Assembly (NCBI RefSeq): GCF_003003215.1
Contig: NZ_PVUF01000005.1
Coordinates: 218,272-282,271, forward strand
DNA from: Tritonibacter scottomollicae
Lineage (GTDB): Bacteria; Pseudomonadota; Alphaproteobacteria; Rhodobacterales; Rhodobacteraceae
DNA length: 64,000 bases
Reading direction: 5' to 3'
A program made the position numbers and the translations under genes. The notes beneath the pieces are model-generated. The model did no database searches. It was not told the origin of the DNA and worked only from the letters and a program-made list of their open reading frames with translations. Positions 1 through 9,992 of the stretch are shown here, piece by piece (the stretch's first letter is position 1; each line of letters begins with the position of its first letter).

Positions 1-696
1 GCTTCCCAGCAGTCCGGTCCCGAGTTCTCCGCTTTTGAACCGTCCGACATCTACAACGCCATCGGCGCACAGGTGATGAAAGACGGCGCATTGGTTGAAA
101 ACAGCTTCAACTCCTGGGCCGAATTCAACGCGGATCTGCCCGACGCAGAAATCGCAATGTTCATCCCCGGCACCAAGCACGGCACCCGCGAAGTCTTCGA
201 AGACAAGGTCCTGCTGAAGGGCTGTGAAGCAACCGGCGCCATGCAGGCGATGCTCGACGGCGGCATGGACGAAGATGCAGCAGAAGATGCCTGCCTCGAC
301 GTGCGCCAGGACGGCAAGTCCGTGGACATCGACGGCGACTACACCGAAACTCTGGCGCGTATCGACGCCAACACCAACGGCATCGGCGTGTTCGGTCTGG
401 CGTTCTACGAGAACAACACCGACAAGCTGAAAGTGGCGACCATGTCCGACGTGGCCCCGTCCACCGAGACCATCTCCACCGGTGAATACCCCGTGTCCCG
501 CCCGCTGTTCTTCTACGTGAAGAAAGCCCACATCGGCGTGATCCCCGGCCTGCAGGAATACGCTCAGTTCTTCGTGGCTGACGAGATCGCTGGCCCCTCC
601 GGCCCGCTGGCCAACTACGGCCTGGTGGCTGACCCAGAACTGGCAAAGACCCAAGAAGCTGTCGCCAATGCGACCACCATGGGCTCCGGCAGCTGA
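1..696 (+). CDS. pstS: Phosphate ABC transporter substrate-binding protein PstS (5' end outside window)
   Basis: Periplasmic phosphate-binding protein that delivers phosphate to the PstCAB importer. The reading frame is open from base 1, so the signal peptide and N-terminal lobe lie upstream of the window. The visible 231 residues are the C-terminal part of a PBP-like protein. They include an SRPLFFYVKKAH segment typical of PstS proteins and a C-terminal helix region. The gene order pstS-pstC-pstA-pstB-phoU-phoB that follows makes the assignment secure. A strong hairpin follows the stop, probably stabilising pstS mRNA relative to the membrane genes. A PHO box would be expected upstream but cannot be seen here. 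Confidence 0.93.
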   Translation, partial: ASQQSGPEFSAFEPSDIYNAIGAQVMKDGALVENSFNSWAEFNADLPDAEIAMFIPGTKHGTREVFEDKVLLKGCEATGAMQAMLDGGMDEDAAEDACLDVRQDGKSVDIDGDYTETLARIDANTNGIGVFGLAFYENNTDKLKVATMSDVAPSTETISTGEYPVSRPLFFYVKKAHIGVIPGLQEYAQFFVADEIAGPSGPLANYGLVADPELAKTQEAVANATTMGSGS

Positions 697-716
697 TTTC
701 AGCAGCTGACTGACGA

Positions 717-743
717 CCGGGGCGGTGTTTAACGCCGCCCCGG
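717..743 (+). promoter_or_regulatory. Intercistronic hairpin between pstS and pstC
   Basis: A 9-bp perfect stem, CCGGGGCGG (717-725) with CCGCCCCGG (735-743), encloses a 9-base loop. No T-run follows, so it is more likely an mRNA-stabilising or attenuating hairpin than a full terminator. It overlaps the most upstream in-frame ATG of pstC (725), which argues that pstC starts further downstream. Confidence 0.7.
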
Positions 744-790
744 ATCCCTTTCTGGATCTATTCAAAGACAACATGACCTCGGGGGTTACG

Positions 791-2263
791 ATGCCGTTAT
801 TCTGGCTGATCTTGATCGTGCTCGTGATCGCGGCGGTGGGCTATATGCTCGGCCGGTCGCGGGCGCTGGCCAATGCGGGAGGCGACAGCAGAGAGCTGCA
901 TTCGCTGCCGTCCTACTACGGCTGGAACGTGGCGCTCAAAGCCATGGTGCCGACATTCGTCCTGTTGATCGTCTGGCTCCTGGTGCAGCCGCTCTATGTT
1001 AACTCCGTCATCTCGGGCATGATCCCTGCGAACGTGATCGACGATGGCTCATCGCGTGGGCTGGTCATGGCAGAGGTCCGCCGCGCCGCAAACGGGCTCG
1101 ACAACGCCGTGGCGCAGGGCGTGATGGACGAAGAGTTTGCCCGCAACGCCCGCGCGGATTTCACCGATGTGTCCCAAGTGCTCAAGGATGCCGGCCAGAT
1201 CGTGACCACGGAGGTCACACAGCCGGTTCTGCGCGCAGCCCAGCGCTACCGGATCGTGAACGCGACCGGCTACCAGATCATGTCGATTGTTGCAGTGGTG
1301 CTGGCGCTGGCCGGAACGCTGTTTGCCCTGCGCGAGACGCGCGCCCTGTTTCGCGCCCGTAATGTGGTTGAACTCGGCATTCACGCCCTGCTGGTCGGCG
1401 CGGCCTCGATCGCCGTTCTCACCACCGTCGGTATCCTGTTGTCGCTGGTCTTCAACACATGGGAATTCTTTAAGCTCTATCCGGCATCCGATTTCTTCTT
1501 CGGTCTAAACTGGGCGCCGAGCTTTTCCGGTCGTGGCGGCTCTTCTGATCTGGGCGTGCTGCCGCTCCTGTGGGGGACCTTCTACATTTCCATCGTGGCG
1601 CTTGCAGTGGCGGTTCCGATCGGGCTTTTTGCTGCGATCTACCTGTCCGAATACGCCAGCCCGCGGATCCGGTCGATCGCCAAGCCGCTGCTGGAGATCC
1701 TCGCAGGCATCCCGACCATCGTCTACGGTCTCTTTGCGCTGCTGACCGTGGGGCCGCTTCTGCTGAAGGTCTTTGGCAACGAGGGGCTGGGCTGGATGCA
1801 AGCCGGCACCGCGGTGATGACTGCGGGGTTGGTGATGGGCATCATGCTCATCCCCTTTGTTTCTTCACTGTCGGACGACATCATCAATGCCGTGCCGCAG
1901 GCGATGCGCGATGGGTCCTATGGCCTGGGCGCAACCCAGTCGGAAACCATCCGCCAGGTGGTTATCCCAGCAGCACTTCCGGGCATCGTCGGCGCCATTC
2001 TGCTGGCCGCCTCGCGTGCCATTGGCGAAACCATGATCGTGGTACTTGGGGCAGGGGCCGCGGCCCGACTCAGTCTCAACCCGTTTGAAGCGATGACCAC
2101 GGTAACGGCCAAGATTGTCAGCCAGCTGACAGGTGACGCAGATTTCGCCAGCCCCGAAGCGCTCGTCGCCTTCGCGCTCGGCATGACACTCTTTGTGCTG
2201 ACCCTGTGTCTCAACATCATCGCCCTCTACATTGTCCGTAAATACCGGGAGCAGTACGAATGA
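791..2263 (+). CDS. pstC: Phosphate ABC transporter permease PstC
   Basis: Inner-membrane permease subunit of the high-affinity phosphate importer, pairing with PstA. About 490 residues, longer than E. coli PstC (about 320). The N-terminal part has additional membrane segments and a soluble insert. The C-terminal half is a MetI-type permease domain with an EAA-like loop (GATQSETIRQVVIPAALPG) that docks onto PstB. The start at 791 (MPLFWLIL) is chosen because a G-rich stretch precedes it and because upstream ATGs at 725 and 773 fall in or next to the intercistronic hairpin. The 3' end overlaps pstA by four bases (ATGA), implying translational coupling. Confidence 0.93.
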   Translation: MPLFWLILIVLVIAAVGYMLGRSRALANAGGDSRELHSLPSYYGWNVALKAMVPTFVLLIVWLLVQPLYVNSVISGMIPANVIDDGSSRGLVMAEVRRAANGLDNAVAQGVMDEEFARNARADFTDVSQVLKDAGQIVTTEVTQPVLRAAQRYRIVNATGYQIMSIVAVVLALAGTLFALRETRALFRARNVVELGIHALLVGAASIAVLTTVGILLSLVFNTWEFFKLYPASDFFFGLNWAPSFSGRGGSSDLGVLPLLWGTFYISIVALAVAVPIGLFAAIYLSEYASPRIRSIAKPLLEILAGIPTIVYGLFALLTVGPLLLKVFGNEGLGWMQAGTAVMTAGLVMGIMLIPFVSSLSDDIINAVPQAMRDGSYGLGATQSETIRQVVIPAALPGIVGAILLAASRAIGETMIVVLGAGAAARLSLNPFEAMTTVTAKIVSQLTGDADFASPEALVAFALGMTLFVLTLCLNIIALYIVRKYREQYE

Positions 2264-3588
2264 CCGATGCCAGCATGGACAACCCGCCCCCTGCGCGCGC
2301 CAGGTCGCTGCGCCAAGCCGACGCCAACACCCGACGCCGCAACGCCGCCGAAAAGCGCTTTCGCGCCTACGGGATGGTGGCGATCCTGACCGGCCTGTTT
2401 TTCCTGACAGTGCTCTTCGTGTCGATCATTCGCTCGGGCGCTCCGGCCTTTACCCGTACCGTGGTCAATGTCGAATTCACCCTGACCCAAGACCAGATGG
2501 ACGCCGCCGAGAGCGAACTGTTCAAGACCAAGGCCTATTCCAACCTCTTCATCGCTGCCCTGCAGGGCAAACTTGAAGAGCGCGGCATGTCGGTCGAGTT
2601 TGACGAAGCCGCGATCGAGCGGCTGCTCGGCAAGGTCGGCGGCACTCTGCGCGCGCACTACAAGGAATTTCCGGACGATGTGGGCAAGCCGGTTCCCTTC
2701 GAGCTGGCCGCCTCCAGTCGCGTCGACGGCTACTACAAGGGCCGCGTGAACCGCGAGACCCTGCAGGACAGCCGGTTCCTGCAGCTCAGCGATCTGGATC
2801 TGGTGGATGCGCTGGAAGAGGCCCAGATCATCAAGCAGGCCTTCAGCTGGACCTTCATCACTGGCGCCGACTCCGGCGTGGACAACCCAGGCGGGGCCGG
2901 TATCGGCGCAGCCGTTGTGGGCTCCTTCTTCATGATGCTGGTGGTTCTGGTGCTGTCGCTGCCCATTGGCGTGGCCGCGTCCATCTACCTGGAGGAATTC
3001 GCGCCGCAGAACCGGTTCACCGACCTGATCGAGGTGAACATCTCCAATCTCGCGGCGGTTCCGTCGATCGTGTTTGGTATCCTTGGCCTCGCGGTGTTCA
3101 TCCAGTTCATGCATCTGCCGCAATCTGCGCCGCTGGTGGGTGGTCTGGTGCTGTCGCTGATGACGCTGCCGACCATCATCATTTCCACCCGTGCCTCGCT
3201 GAAGGCGGTACCACCTTCGATCCGGGACGCGGCCTTGGGAGTAGGGGCATCCAAGATGCAAGCCGTATTCCATCATGTACTGCCGCTGGCGGCACCGGGC
3301 ATCTTGACCGGCACCATCATCGGTCTGGCACAGGCGCTGGGGGAAACCGCACCGCTGTTGCTGATCGGCATGGTCGGCTTTGTCGCGCGTGGCTATCCGG
3401 ATGGGTTCGTCGCAGGCTTCACCGAGCCGAACTCGGCAATGCCGGCGCAGATCTACACTTGGGCGGCCCGCGCTGATGCGAGCTTTTACGAAAAGGCCTG
3501 GGGCGGCATCATCATCCTGTTGGCGTTCCTCCTGACCATGAATATCATCGCAATCATCCTGCGCCGTCGCTTCGAGCGCCGCTGGTAA
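2260..3588 (+). CDS. pstA: Phosphate ABC transporter permease PstA
   Basis: Second membrane permease of the Pst system. At 442 residues it is longer than E. coli PstA (296). The extra length is an N-terminal cytoplasmic tail rich in Arg, one membrane helix (about residues 45-65) and a periplasmic region (about 70-205), as in other alphaproteobacterial PstA proteins. The permease domain follows, with an EAA-type loop ([21 protein letters not shown]) near residues 325-345. It starts within the pstC stop codon and ends 14 bases before pstB. Confidence 0.93.
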   Translation: MTDASMDNPPPARARSLRQADANTRRRNAAEKRFRAYGMVAILTGLFFLTVLFVSIIRSGAPAFTRTVVNVEFTLTQDQMDAAESELFKTKAYSNLFIAALQGKLEERGMSVEFDEAAIERLLGKVGGTLRAHYKEFPDDVGKPVPFELAASSRVDGYYKGRVNRETLQDSRFLQLSDLDLVDALEEAQIIKQAFSWTFITGADSGVDNPGGAGIGAAVVGSFFMMLVVLVLSLPIGVAASIYLEEFAPQNRFTDLIEVNISNLAAVPSIVFGILGLAVFIQFMHLPQSAPLVGGLVLSLMTLPTIIISTRASLKAVPPSIRDAALGVGASKMQAVFHHVLPLAAPGILTGTIIGLAQALGETAPLLLIGMVGFVARGYPDGFVAGFTEPNSAMPAQIYTWAARADASFYEKAWGGIIILLAFLLTMNIIAIILRRRFERRW

Positions 3589-3602
3589 GGGGAGCATCTC
3601 AA

Positions 3603-4400
3603 ATGAACGATATGACAGTAATGGATAGTACCGTGGAAGCCCAACGCACCAAGATGGCCGCTCAGAACGTCAATGTTTACTACGGCGACACCCACGCCAT
3701 CAAAGACGTCAATGTGGAGATCGAAGACAAGACCGTCACGGCCTTTATCGGCCCGTCCGGTTGTGGCAAGTCGACCTTCCTGCGGTGCCTCAACCGCATG
3801 AACGACACGATCGACATTTGCCGGGTCACCGGGGACATCCTGCTTGAGGGCGAGGATATCTATGACAAGCGCGTCGATCCGGTGCAGCTGCGGGCACAGG
3901 TGGGCATGGTGTTTCAAAAGCCAAACCCGTTTCCAAAATCGATCTACGATAATGTGGCCTATGGTCCCCGAATCCACGGTCTTGCCAAGAACAAGGCAGA
4001 CCTGGACGAGATCGTCGAGAGATCCCTGCGCCGCGGTGCCATCTGGGACGAGGTGAAGGACCGTCTGCAGTCCCCCGGCACCGGCCTTTCAGGCGGCCAG
4101 CAGCAGCGTCTGTGCATCGCCCGCGCGGTGGCCACTGAGCCAGAGGTCCTGTTGATGGACGAACCCTGCTCGGCCCTGGACCCGATCGCCACCGCACAGG
4201 TCGAGGAGCTGATCGACGAGCTGCGCGAAAGCTACTCTGTTGTGATCGTGACACACTCCATGCAGCAGGCCGCTCGGGTGAGCCAGAAAACCGCCTTCTT
4301 CCACCTTGGCAACCTCGTGGAATTCGGTCCGACCGGTCAGATCTTTACCAACCCCGAAGATCCTCGCACCGAAAGCTACATCACCGGCCGCATAGGCTAA
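3603..4400 (+). CDS. pstB: Phosphate ABC transporter ATP-binding protein PstB
   Basis: ATPase that powers PstCA. 265 residues, the usual family length. Walker [10 protein letters not shown] is at residues 50-58, the ABC signature LSGGQQQR at 162-169, Walker B VLLMDEP at 182-188, and the switch histidine in the VTHSMQQA segment is characteristic of PstB. A GGGAG Shine-Dalgarno stretch precedes the ATG. It lies between pstA and phoU in one transcription unit. Confidence 0.96.
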   Translation: MNDMTVMDSTVEAQRTKMAAQNVNVYYGDTHAIKDVNVEIEDKTVTAFIGPSGCGKSTFLRCLNRMNDTIDICRVTGDILLEGEDIYDKRVDPVQLRAQVGMVFQKPNPFPKSIYDNVAYGPRIHGLAKNKADLDEIVERSLRRGAIWDEVKDRLQSPGTGLSGGQQQRLCIARAVATEPEVLLMDEPCSALDPIATAQVEELIDELRESYSVVIVTHSMQQAARVSQKTAFFHLGNLVEFGPTGQIFTNPEDPRTESYITGRIG

Positions 4401-4417
4401 GGTAGAGAGACAGTCTG

Positions 4418-5128
4418 ATGGAAGAGCAACACATTGCATCCGCATTTGATCGGGACCTCGAGGCAATCCAGGCCCGGATCATGAAAATGGGTGGCCTCGT
4501 GGAGGCCGCCATCATGGAAGCCGCCCGCGCATTGGAAACCCGCGACGAGGAGCTTGCGGCGAAGGTCGTTAAGGAAGACGCCGCGATCGATGGCCTTGAA
4601 GAGCTGATCAACGAAGATGCCGCACGGGTGATCGCAATCCGCGCCCCGGCCGCAGTTGACCTGCGCGTCGTCCTCAGCGTGATGAAAATCTCTGGTCACC
4701 TTGAGCGGATCGGCGACTATGCCAAGAACATGGCCAAGCGTACCAGCGTTCTCGCCCAGAGCCCGGCCGTTGCAGACAGCGCCGCAGCCCTGCGCCGCAT
4801 GGCCCGCGAAGTCGAACTGATGCTGAAGGATGCGCTGGACAGCTACATCCAGCGCGATCACGAACTGGCCCGCGATGTCATCGACCGCGATCGCGACGTG
4901 GACCAGATGTACAACGCGCTGTTCCGCGAGTTCCTGACCCACATGATGGAAGATCCGCGCAACATCACGTCCTGCATGCACCTGCATTTCATCGCCAAGA
5001 ACGTTGAGCGCATGGGCGACCATGTCACTGCGATGGCGGAGCAGGTCGTGTATTTGGTGACCGGCAACAAGCCGGAAGAAGAACGTACGAAGGCCGATAC
5101 CACTTCGGTGTCGACCCAGGAGGTCTAA
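4418..5128 (+). CDS. phoU: Phosphate signalling complex regulator PhoU
   Basis: Cytoplasmic all-helical protein that links PstB transport state to the PhoR kinase and keeps the Pho regulon off when phosphate is plentiful. 236 residues with two PhoU repeats. The metal-binding type motif is visible in each half (ISGHLERIGDYAKNMAK and AKNVERMGDHVTAMAEQV). It starts 17 bases after pstB and ends 3 bases before phoB. Confidence 0.96.
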   Translation: MEEQHIASAFDRDLEAIQARIMKMGGLVEAAIMEAARALETRDEELAAKVVKEDAAIDGLEELINEDAARVIAIRAPAAVDLRVVLSVMKISGHLERIGDYAKNMAKRTSVLAQSPAVADSAAALRRMAREVELMLKDALDSYIQRDHELARDVIDRDRDVDQMYNALFREFLTHMMEDPRNITSCMHLHFIAKNVERMGDHVTAMAEQVVYLVTGNKPEEERTKADTTSVSTQEV

Positions 5129-5131
5129 GAT

Positions 5132-5821
5132 ATGGCAGCCGATCAGCCCACTGTACTGGTCGTCGAGGACGAACTGGCCCAGCGTGAAGTGCTGGCCTAT
5201 AATCTGGAGGCCGACGGCTTCCGGGTCATCAAGGCAGAAAACGGTGAAGAAGCATTGCTCCTCGTGGACGAGGACATGCCCGATATCATCGTATTGGACT
5301 GGATGATGCCCAATCTGACGGGTATCGAGGTTTGCCGCCGTTTGAAATCGCGCACTGAAACCCGTGGCATTCCCATCATCATGCTGTCAGCCCGGTCAGA
5401 GGAAGTGGACAAGGTCCGCGGACTCGAGACCGGTGCCGATGACTATGTGGTCAAACCCTATTCGGTCATCGAGCTGATGGCGCGGGTCCGCACGCAGCTG
5501 CGCCGGGTGCGTCCTGCGACGGTTGGTATGCGACTGGAGTTCGACGACATCATTCTGGATTCGGAAACCCACAAAGTCAGCCGCGCTGAACATGCCCTGA
5601 AGCTGGGCCCGACTGAATTCCGCTTGCTGTCCACGTTCATGGAAAAGCCGGGTCGGGTCTGGAGCCGTGAGCAACTGCTTGATCGTGTGTGGGGACGAGA
5701 CATCTATGTCGACACACGTACGGTCGACGTCCACATCGGACGGCTGCGCAAAGCTTTGACACAGCACGGCGGTCAGGACCCGGTTCGCACGGTCCGCGGC
5801 GCCGGATACGCGCTTGGTTGA
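5132..5821 (+). CDS. phoB: Phosphate regulon response regulator PhoB
   Basis: OmpR/PhoB-family response regulator (229 residues) that binds PHO boxes and activates phosphate-starvation genes. The receiver domain covers about residues 5-120, with the phospho-acceptor Asp56 (VLDWMMP) and the conserved Lys in VVKPYS. The winged-helix DNA-binding domain covers about 130-229, with the DTRTVDVHIGRLRKAL recognition helix. It is preceded by AGGAGG. The cognate kinase PhoR is not in the window and probably lies upstream of pstS, as in related genomes. Confidence 0.95.
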   Translation: MAADQPTVLVVEDELAQREVLAYNLEADGFRVIKAENGEEALLLVDEDMPDIIVLDWMMPNLTGIEVCRRLKSRTETRGIPIIMLSARSEEVDKVRGLETGADDYVVKPYSVIELMARVRTQLRRVRPATVGMRLEFDDIILDSETHKVSRAEHALKLGPTEFRLLSTFMEKPGRVWSREQLLDRVWGRDIYVDTRTVDVHIGRLRKALTQHGGQDPVRTVRGAGYALG

Positions 5822-5844
5822 ATAATCACCTGTAAGAGATTGAG

Positions 5845-5870
5845 ACGGCTCCGGTTTTTCCGGGGCCGTT
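5845..5870 (+). terminator. Terminator-like hairpin after phoB
   Basis: The inverted repeat ACGGCTCCGG / CCGGGGCCGT with a TTTTT loop sits between the convergent phoB and lysR-family genes. No long T-run follows, so it is a weak or bidirectional terminator at best. Confidence 0.6.
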
Positions 5871-5874
5871 GTCG

Positions 5875-6786
5875 TTAGCGGGGCAGGGGATCTTCTGGTT
5901 GTGCCTGCCCGGACAGCCATTCACGAAACTGCATCAAACCTGCGTTTCGGGCCTTTGACCTTGGCCACACCAGATAATAGGCGCCGCCAATATCCTCGGC
6001 CTGGTGATGCAGAGACATCAGCCTCCCGGTCGCCAGATCCTGCTCCACCAGATAATCCGGCATCAACGCCACACCAAGCCCATGTAGTGCGGCCTGGTTG
6101 ATGGTGGAGAATTGATCATAGGTCGTGCCTGTCAAATTGCCGTCCACTGGCACGGCTTGGCGCGCGAACCAGTCCGCCCAGGCTTTGGGTCGCGTCTGGA
6201 TATGCAGAAGCGGCAACTCCAATAAATCCGCCGGTGTCTTGACCTGTGTCCGCCCCAACAAGCCCGGCGCACAGACTGGTAGAAGTTGCTCATGTTTGAG
6301 AAGGAGTGCATCGGTTCCAGGCCAATCCGAATGTCCAAAATGTATCGCTGCATCAAACGCTTCGGATGCAAAATTGAATGGGGCAAGCCGCGTCGACATA
6401 TTGATCGTCACATCTGGGTACCGGCGCGAGAATTCTGGCAAACGCGGCATCAGCCATCGCATTCCAAAGGCAGGCAGGATGGCGAGATTCAAACTGCCCG
6501 CGAGCGGAGCGGACTGCAATTTCAACGTCGCCTGTGCAACGCGGTCAAGCGCCTGGCGGATGTCATCCGCATAGGCAGAGGCCTCGGGTGTCAACGACAG
6601 AGCCTTGCCATCACGCAGGATCAGCTCCACCCCGATTTGTCGTTCCAACGCCTGCAGTTGCCGACTGACGGCACCCTGTGTCAGCGCCAATTCACCCGCC
6701 GCAGCAGAGGCGCTGCCAAGGCGATCAAGCGCCTCAAGCGCGCGGAGTGAAGCAATCGAAGGCAGAAATCGTCGAGGGACTGTCAT
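5875..6786 (-). CDS. LysR-family transcriptional regulator, GcvA-like
   Basis: DNA-binding regulator of about 303 residues. The N-terminal winged helix-turn-helix (about residues 8-65) contains the LysR signature around GELALTQGAVSRQLQALE. The rest is a periplasmic-binding-protein-like effector domain. Sequence style (PSIASLRALEAL at the N-terminus) resembles GcvA-type LysR proteins. The start at 6786 (MTVPRR) is preferred to an ATG 30 bases upstream because the latter would place a perfect LysR-type box inside the gene. It is divergent from glutaryl-CoA dehydrogenase, its probable target. The effector is unknown and glutaryl-CoA or glutarate is only an inference. Confidence 0.88.
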   Translation of the reverse strand: MTVPRRFLPSIASLRALEALDRLGSASAAAGELALTQGAVSRQLQALERQIGVELILRDGKALSLTPEASAYADDIRQALDRVAQATLKLQSAPLAGSLNLAILPAFGMRWLMPRLPEFSRRYPDVTINMSTRLAPFNFASEAFDAAIHFGHSDWPGTDALLLKHEQLLPVCAPGLLGRTQVKTPADLLELPLLHIQTRPKAWADWFARQAVPVDGNLTGTTYDQFSTINQAALHGLGVALMPDYLVEQDLATGRLMSLHHQAEDIGGAYYLVWPRSKARNAGLMQFREWLSGQAQPEDPLPR

Positions 6787-6787
6787 G

Positions 6788-6804
6788 TATGATCTTTTGT
6801 CATA
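6788..6804. promoter_or_regulatory. Putative LysR-type operator
   Basis: The perfect dyad TATGA-N7-TCATA satisfies the T-N11-A LysR box. It abuts the regulator's start codon and lies about 80 bases upstream of gcdH. This is a classic arrangement for autorepression plus divergent activation. Confidence 0.6.
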
Positions 6805-6883
6805 GGTACTTTCCAAAGTCTCGCTGTTTTTCGCCCTCTGGAGCGCTTAACCTCTCGGCAACATATATCCGAGGAGGCTCCCC

Positions 6884-8107
6884 ATGCTGGACGACAAACC
6901 GACCCTGCGCGCCAAAGACGCGCCCGATCTAGGCCGCTTCAACTGGGAGGATCCGCTGCGGCTCTCCGACCAGCTCAGCGAAGATGAGCGCATGATTGAA
7001 GCGTCCGCCCGCGCCTATGCACAGGAAAAACTGCAAAGCCGCGTGACCGAGGCCTATCAGACCGAACACACCGATCCCGAGATCTTTCGCGAGATGGGCG
7101 AGATGGGCCTGCTGGGCACCACTATTCCTGAAGAATACGGCGGCCTTGGTGGCGGTTACGTGTCCTATGGTCTGGTCGCGCGTGAAGTGGAGCGTGTCGA
7201 CAGCGGCTATCGCTCCATGATGTCGGTGCAAAGCTCTTTGGTCATGTACCCGATCTACGCCTATGGCAGCGAAGAGCAGCGACAGAAATATCTTCCCAAA
7301 TTGTCCTCGGGCGAGTGGATTGGCTGCTTTGGCCTCACCGAACCGGACGCAGGCTCCGATCCGGCCGGCATGAAAACCCGCGCCGAGAAGACCGCTGATG
7401 GCTACAAGCTCACCGGCTCCAAGATGTGGATCTCCAATTCGCCGATCGCGGATGTCTTTGTGGTCTGGGCCAAATCCGAAGCCCATGGCGGCAAGATCCG
7501 GGGCTTTGTTCTGGAAAAGGGCACCAAGGGGCTGTCCGCACCGAAGATCGAAAAGAAGATGTCGCTGCGTGCATCGATCACCGGCGAGATCGTGATGGAT
7601 GGCGTGGAAGTTGGCGAAGATGCCTTGCTGCCGCATGTCGAAGGCCTGAAAGGCCCGTTCGGCTGTCTGAATCGCGCACGCTATGGCATCAGCTGGGGCG
7701 TAATGGGCGCCGCAGAGGCATGCTGGCACGCGGCCCGTCAATATGGCCTGGACCGGCAGCAATTTGGTCGCCCGCTGGCCAACACGCAGCTGTTCCAGCT
7801 GAAGCTCGCAAATATGCAAACCGAGATCGCGCTTGGGCTGCAGGCGTCGCTGCGTGTCGGGCGCCTGATGGACGAAGCCAATGCTGCGCCAGAGATGATT
7901 TCGATCGTCAAACGCAACAACTGCGGCAAGGCGCTTGAGATTGCCCGTCACGCGCGTGACATGCATGGCGGCAACGGGATCAGCCTGGAGTTCCAGGTCA
8001 TCCGTCACATGATGAACCTGGAGACGGTGAACACTTACGAGGGGACGCATGACGTGCATGCATTGATCCTGGGGCGTGCGCAAACCGGCCTGCAGGCGTT
8101 CTTTTAA
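6884..8107 (+). CDS. gcdH: Glutaryl-CoA dehydrogenase
   Basis: FAD-dependent acyl-CoA dehydrogenase of 407 residues that oxidises and decarboxylates glutaryl-CoA to crotonyl-CoA in lysine/tryptophan degradation. Family features seen: the [12 protein letters not shown] flavin/substrate segment, [11 protein letters not shown], the [20 protein letters not shown] helix, and the catalytic Glu at about residue 386 in the [15 protein letters not shown] stretch characteristic of GcdH. A GAGGAGG Shine-Dalgarno precedes the ATG. It is divergent from a LysR regulator and followed by a good terminator, so it is probably monocistronic. Confidence 0.94.
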   Translation: MLDDKPTLRAKDAPDLGRFNWEDPLRLSDQLSEDERMIEASARAYAQEKLQSRVTEAYQTEHTDPEIFREMGEMGLLGTTIPEEYGGLGGGYVSYGLVAREVERVDSGYRSMMSVQSSLVMYPIYAYGSEEQRQKYLPKLSSGEWIGCFGLTEPDAGSDPAGMKTRAEKTADGYKLTGSKMWISNSPIADVFVVWAKSEAHGGKIRGFVLEKGTKGLSAPKIEKKMSLRASITGEIVMDGVEVGEDALLPHVEGLKGPFGCLNRARYGISWGVMGAAEACWHAARQYGLDRQQFGRPLANTQLFQLKLANMQTEIALGLQASLRVGRLMDEANAAPEMISIVKRNNCGKALEIARHARDMHGGNGISLEFQVIRHMMNLETVNTYEGTHDVHALILGRAQTGLQAFF

Positions 8108-8135
8108 TCGTTAACGTCCATCAAAAGTGCAAATC

Positions 8136-8167
8136 GGGGCTTGCAGAAATGCAAGCCCCTTTGTTTT
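8136..8167 (+). terminator. Rho-independent terminator of gcdH
   Basis: A 10-bp perfect stem, GGGGCTTGCA / TGCAAGCCCC, with a GAAA tetraloop, followed by TTTGTTTT. Confidence 0.88.
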
Positions 8168-8912
8168 GCGGGGATTGGCCTTTGTTGACGCTCCGATCAT
8201 CACGCGGAAACAGGCCATGGCTGTTCTAAATTATGAAGGCAGGTGTGAACGAGTCAGACCGAGTACACTCGACATCGGGTGACGCGTGGTAACCTTCGTT
8301 AAGACCGGCAGCCAAATCTTGCAAATACGCAATGCCGAAGAAAGCGGTAGCGGCACAAGGGCGCATTCGTGCAAACACTGGAGAGCTCGTCGCACAATCA
8401 AGCCGTACCGAAATTTATGCAAATCTGCTGCTCGTCGTCACGGGAAAAACAGCCAGTATTTAGTTAAAACACTTTGCTCAATTGAAGCGCCCATCACGCT
8501 CAGCCAGGCCTGCCGCCTGTAAAATTGCAAGACAGACCCACACACCATGAGACGAGAGCGTCTTCTCACGACTTACTGCAAGATGCGTGACAGGTAAGAC
8601 GGTGAACTGTCTCTTGCGGACTTTACGCCAGAAGAAACTCTGGCTAGCATCGCCCTGAGCACTCAAGACATTTGCTGCTTGTAGGGCGCGGTGGCTATCG
8701 CTGAAAAATCGTATTTCATCGCTGATTGGCTTTAGAGGGGCAGGGGGTTGAGATCAGACATCCCCCTGACATACCCCACTTGGACAACGTCATTTTCAGG
8801 CGGCCACACGAAACGCTCGTATTGTTGTGACTGCAAAAATAACTTGTGGAAGCAACGCCCGCATATTATCGGCACCGCGACCGATTTTGGTTTAAAATCA
8901 GGGAGAGAACTC
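8168..8912. other. Long intergenic stretch before the TRAP operon
   Basis: About 745 bases with no convincing gene on either strand. The short open frames have atypical composition and no ribosome-binding site. The frame of the TRAP receptor is open back to 8748, but the secretion signal begins at 8913, so 8748-8912 is treated as leader. The stretch is less GC-rich than its neighbours and probably holds the TRAP promoter. A decayed gene cannot be excluded. Confidence 0.5.
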
Positions 8913-9881
8913 ATGGTCCTCAAACAAACACTTCTTGCATCTGCTGCTACTTTTGCACTCGGTTTTGCCGGTGCAGCTTCGGCTGAGCAGCAGTTCATCA
9001 CCATCGGCACCGGCGGCGTGACCGGCGTTTATTATCCGACGGGCGGCGCGATCTGTCGTCTGGTGAACAAGGATCGCAAGGAACACGGCATTCGCTGCTC
9101 CGTGGAATCCACCGGCGGCTCCGTCTACAACACCCGCACCATTCGCCAGGGTGAGCTGGAATTCGGCGTGGTTCAGTCCGACGTGCAGAAAGCTGGCCTC
9201 GACGGCACTGGCGCATTTGAGAATGATGGCGCGTTTGAAGGCCTGCGCGCATTGTTCTCCGTACACCCGGAGCCGATGCACCTGATGGCGCGCGCGGATG
9301 CAGAGATCGCATCTGTCGACGACCTGAAGGGCAAGAAAGTCAACATCGCGAACCCCGGCTCCGGCACCCGCGTTCTGGCCGACACCCTGATGCAGTACTC
9401 CGGCCTGAGCCAGGATGACTTCGCACTGGCTGCAGAGCTGAAATCCTCCGAACAAGCCGCAGCGCTCTGCGACGGCAAGATCGACGCAACCATCTGGGCC
9501 TCCGGTCTGCCAAATGGTTCGAGCCAGGAAGCAACCTCCTCCTGTGACGTGAAGATCGTCCCGCTGGCAGGTGAAAACATTGACACTCTGCTCGCTGAGA
9601 ACTCCCCGTACGCGGCCGCAACCATTCCCGGTGGCATGTACCCTGGCAATGACGAGGACATCCCGTCCTGGGGTCCCAAAGCAACCTTCGTGACCTCTTC
9701 GGACGTGTCAGACGACGTGGTCTATGCCGTTGTCAGCGCCGTGTTCGAGAACTTTGAAGACTTCAAAAAGCTGCACCCAGCCTTTGCCCGCCTGTCGGAA
9801 GAAGAGATGGTCAGCGATGCACTGTCCGCCGACATTCACCCCGGCGCCATGAAGTACTACAAAGAGCGCGGCTGGAAGTGA
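8913..9881 (+). CDS. TAXI-family TRAP transporter solute-binding protein
   Basis: Periplasmic receptor of 322 residues for a tripartite ATP-independent (TRAP) importer of the TAXI type. The N-terminal signal peptide (LLASAATFALGFAGAASA) is cleaved before EQQFITIGTGG. The following GTGGVTGVYYPTGGAICRLVN is the hallmark TAXI N-terminus. The start at 8913 is chosen because it gives a proper signal peptide and follows GGGAGAG. It is followed by a strong hairpin and then the fused permease. The substrate is not evident; glutamate-like or other carboxylates are known for some TAXI systems. Confidence 0.93.
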   Translation: MVLKQTLLASAATFALGFAGAASAEQQFITIGTGGVTGVYYPTGGAICRLVNKDRKEHGIRCSVESTGGSVYNTRTIRQGELEFGVVQSDVQKAGLDGTGAFENDGAFEGLRALFSVHPEPMHLMARADAEIASVDDLKGKKVNIANPGSGTRVLADTLMQYSGLSQDDFALAAELKSSEQAAALCDGKIDATIWASGLPNGSSQEATSSCDVKIVPLAGENIDTLLAENSPYAAATIPGGMYPGNDEDIPSWGPKATFVTSSDVSDDVVYAVVSAVFENFEDFKKLHPAFARLSEEEMVSDALSADIHPGAMKYYKERGWK

Positions 9882-9910
9882 TCCGATCACCTCTGACGTA
9901 AAACACCAAA

Positions 9911-9942
9911 GGCTTTCGTCCCTGTGCGCAGGGGCGGAAGCC
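9911..9942 (+). promoter_or_regulatory. Intercistronic hairpin between TRAP receptor and permease
   Basis: A long stem pairing GGCTTTCG and CCCTG with CAGGG and CGGAAGCC around a TGCG loop. It is positioned to protect receptor mRNA and reduce permease expression, a common stoichiometry device in transporter operons. Confidence 0.65.
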
Positions 9943-9992
9943 ATTTTCGTTTAAGAATGAACAAGAGTAACAACAAACCGGGTGGGGACAAG

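Noticed and set aside
2227..3597. Long minus-strand open frame opposite pstA
   Set aside because: Antisense shadow of pstA in GC-rich codons; no family pattern and no ribosome-binding site.
8168..8747. Decayed coding gene or small RNA before the TRAP operon
   Set aside because: No frame with a motif or consistent codon bias, and no clear hairpin-terminator pair; reported only as an intergenic stretch.
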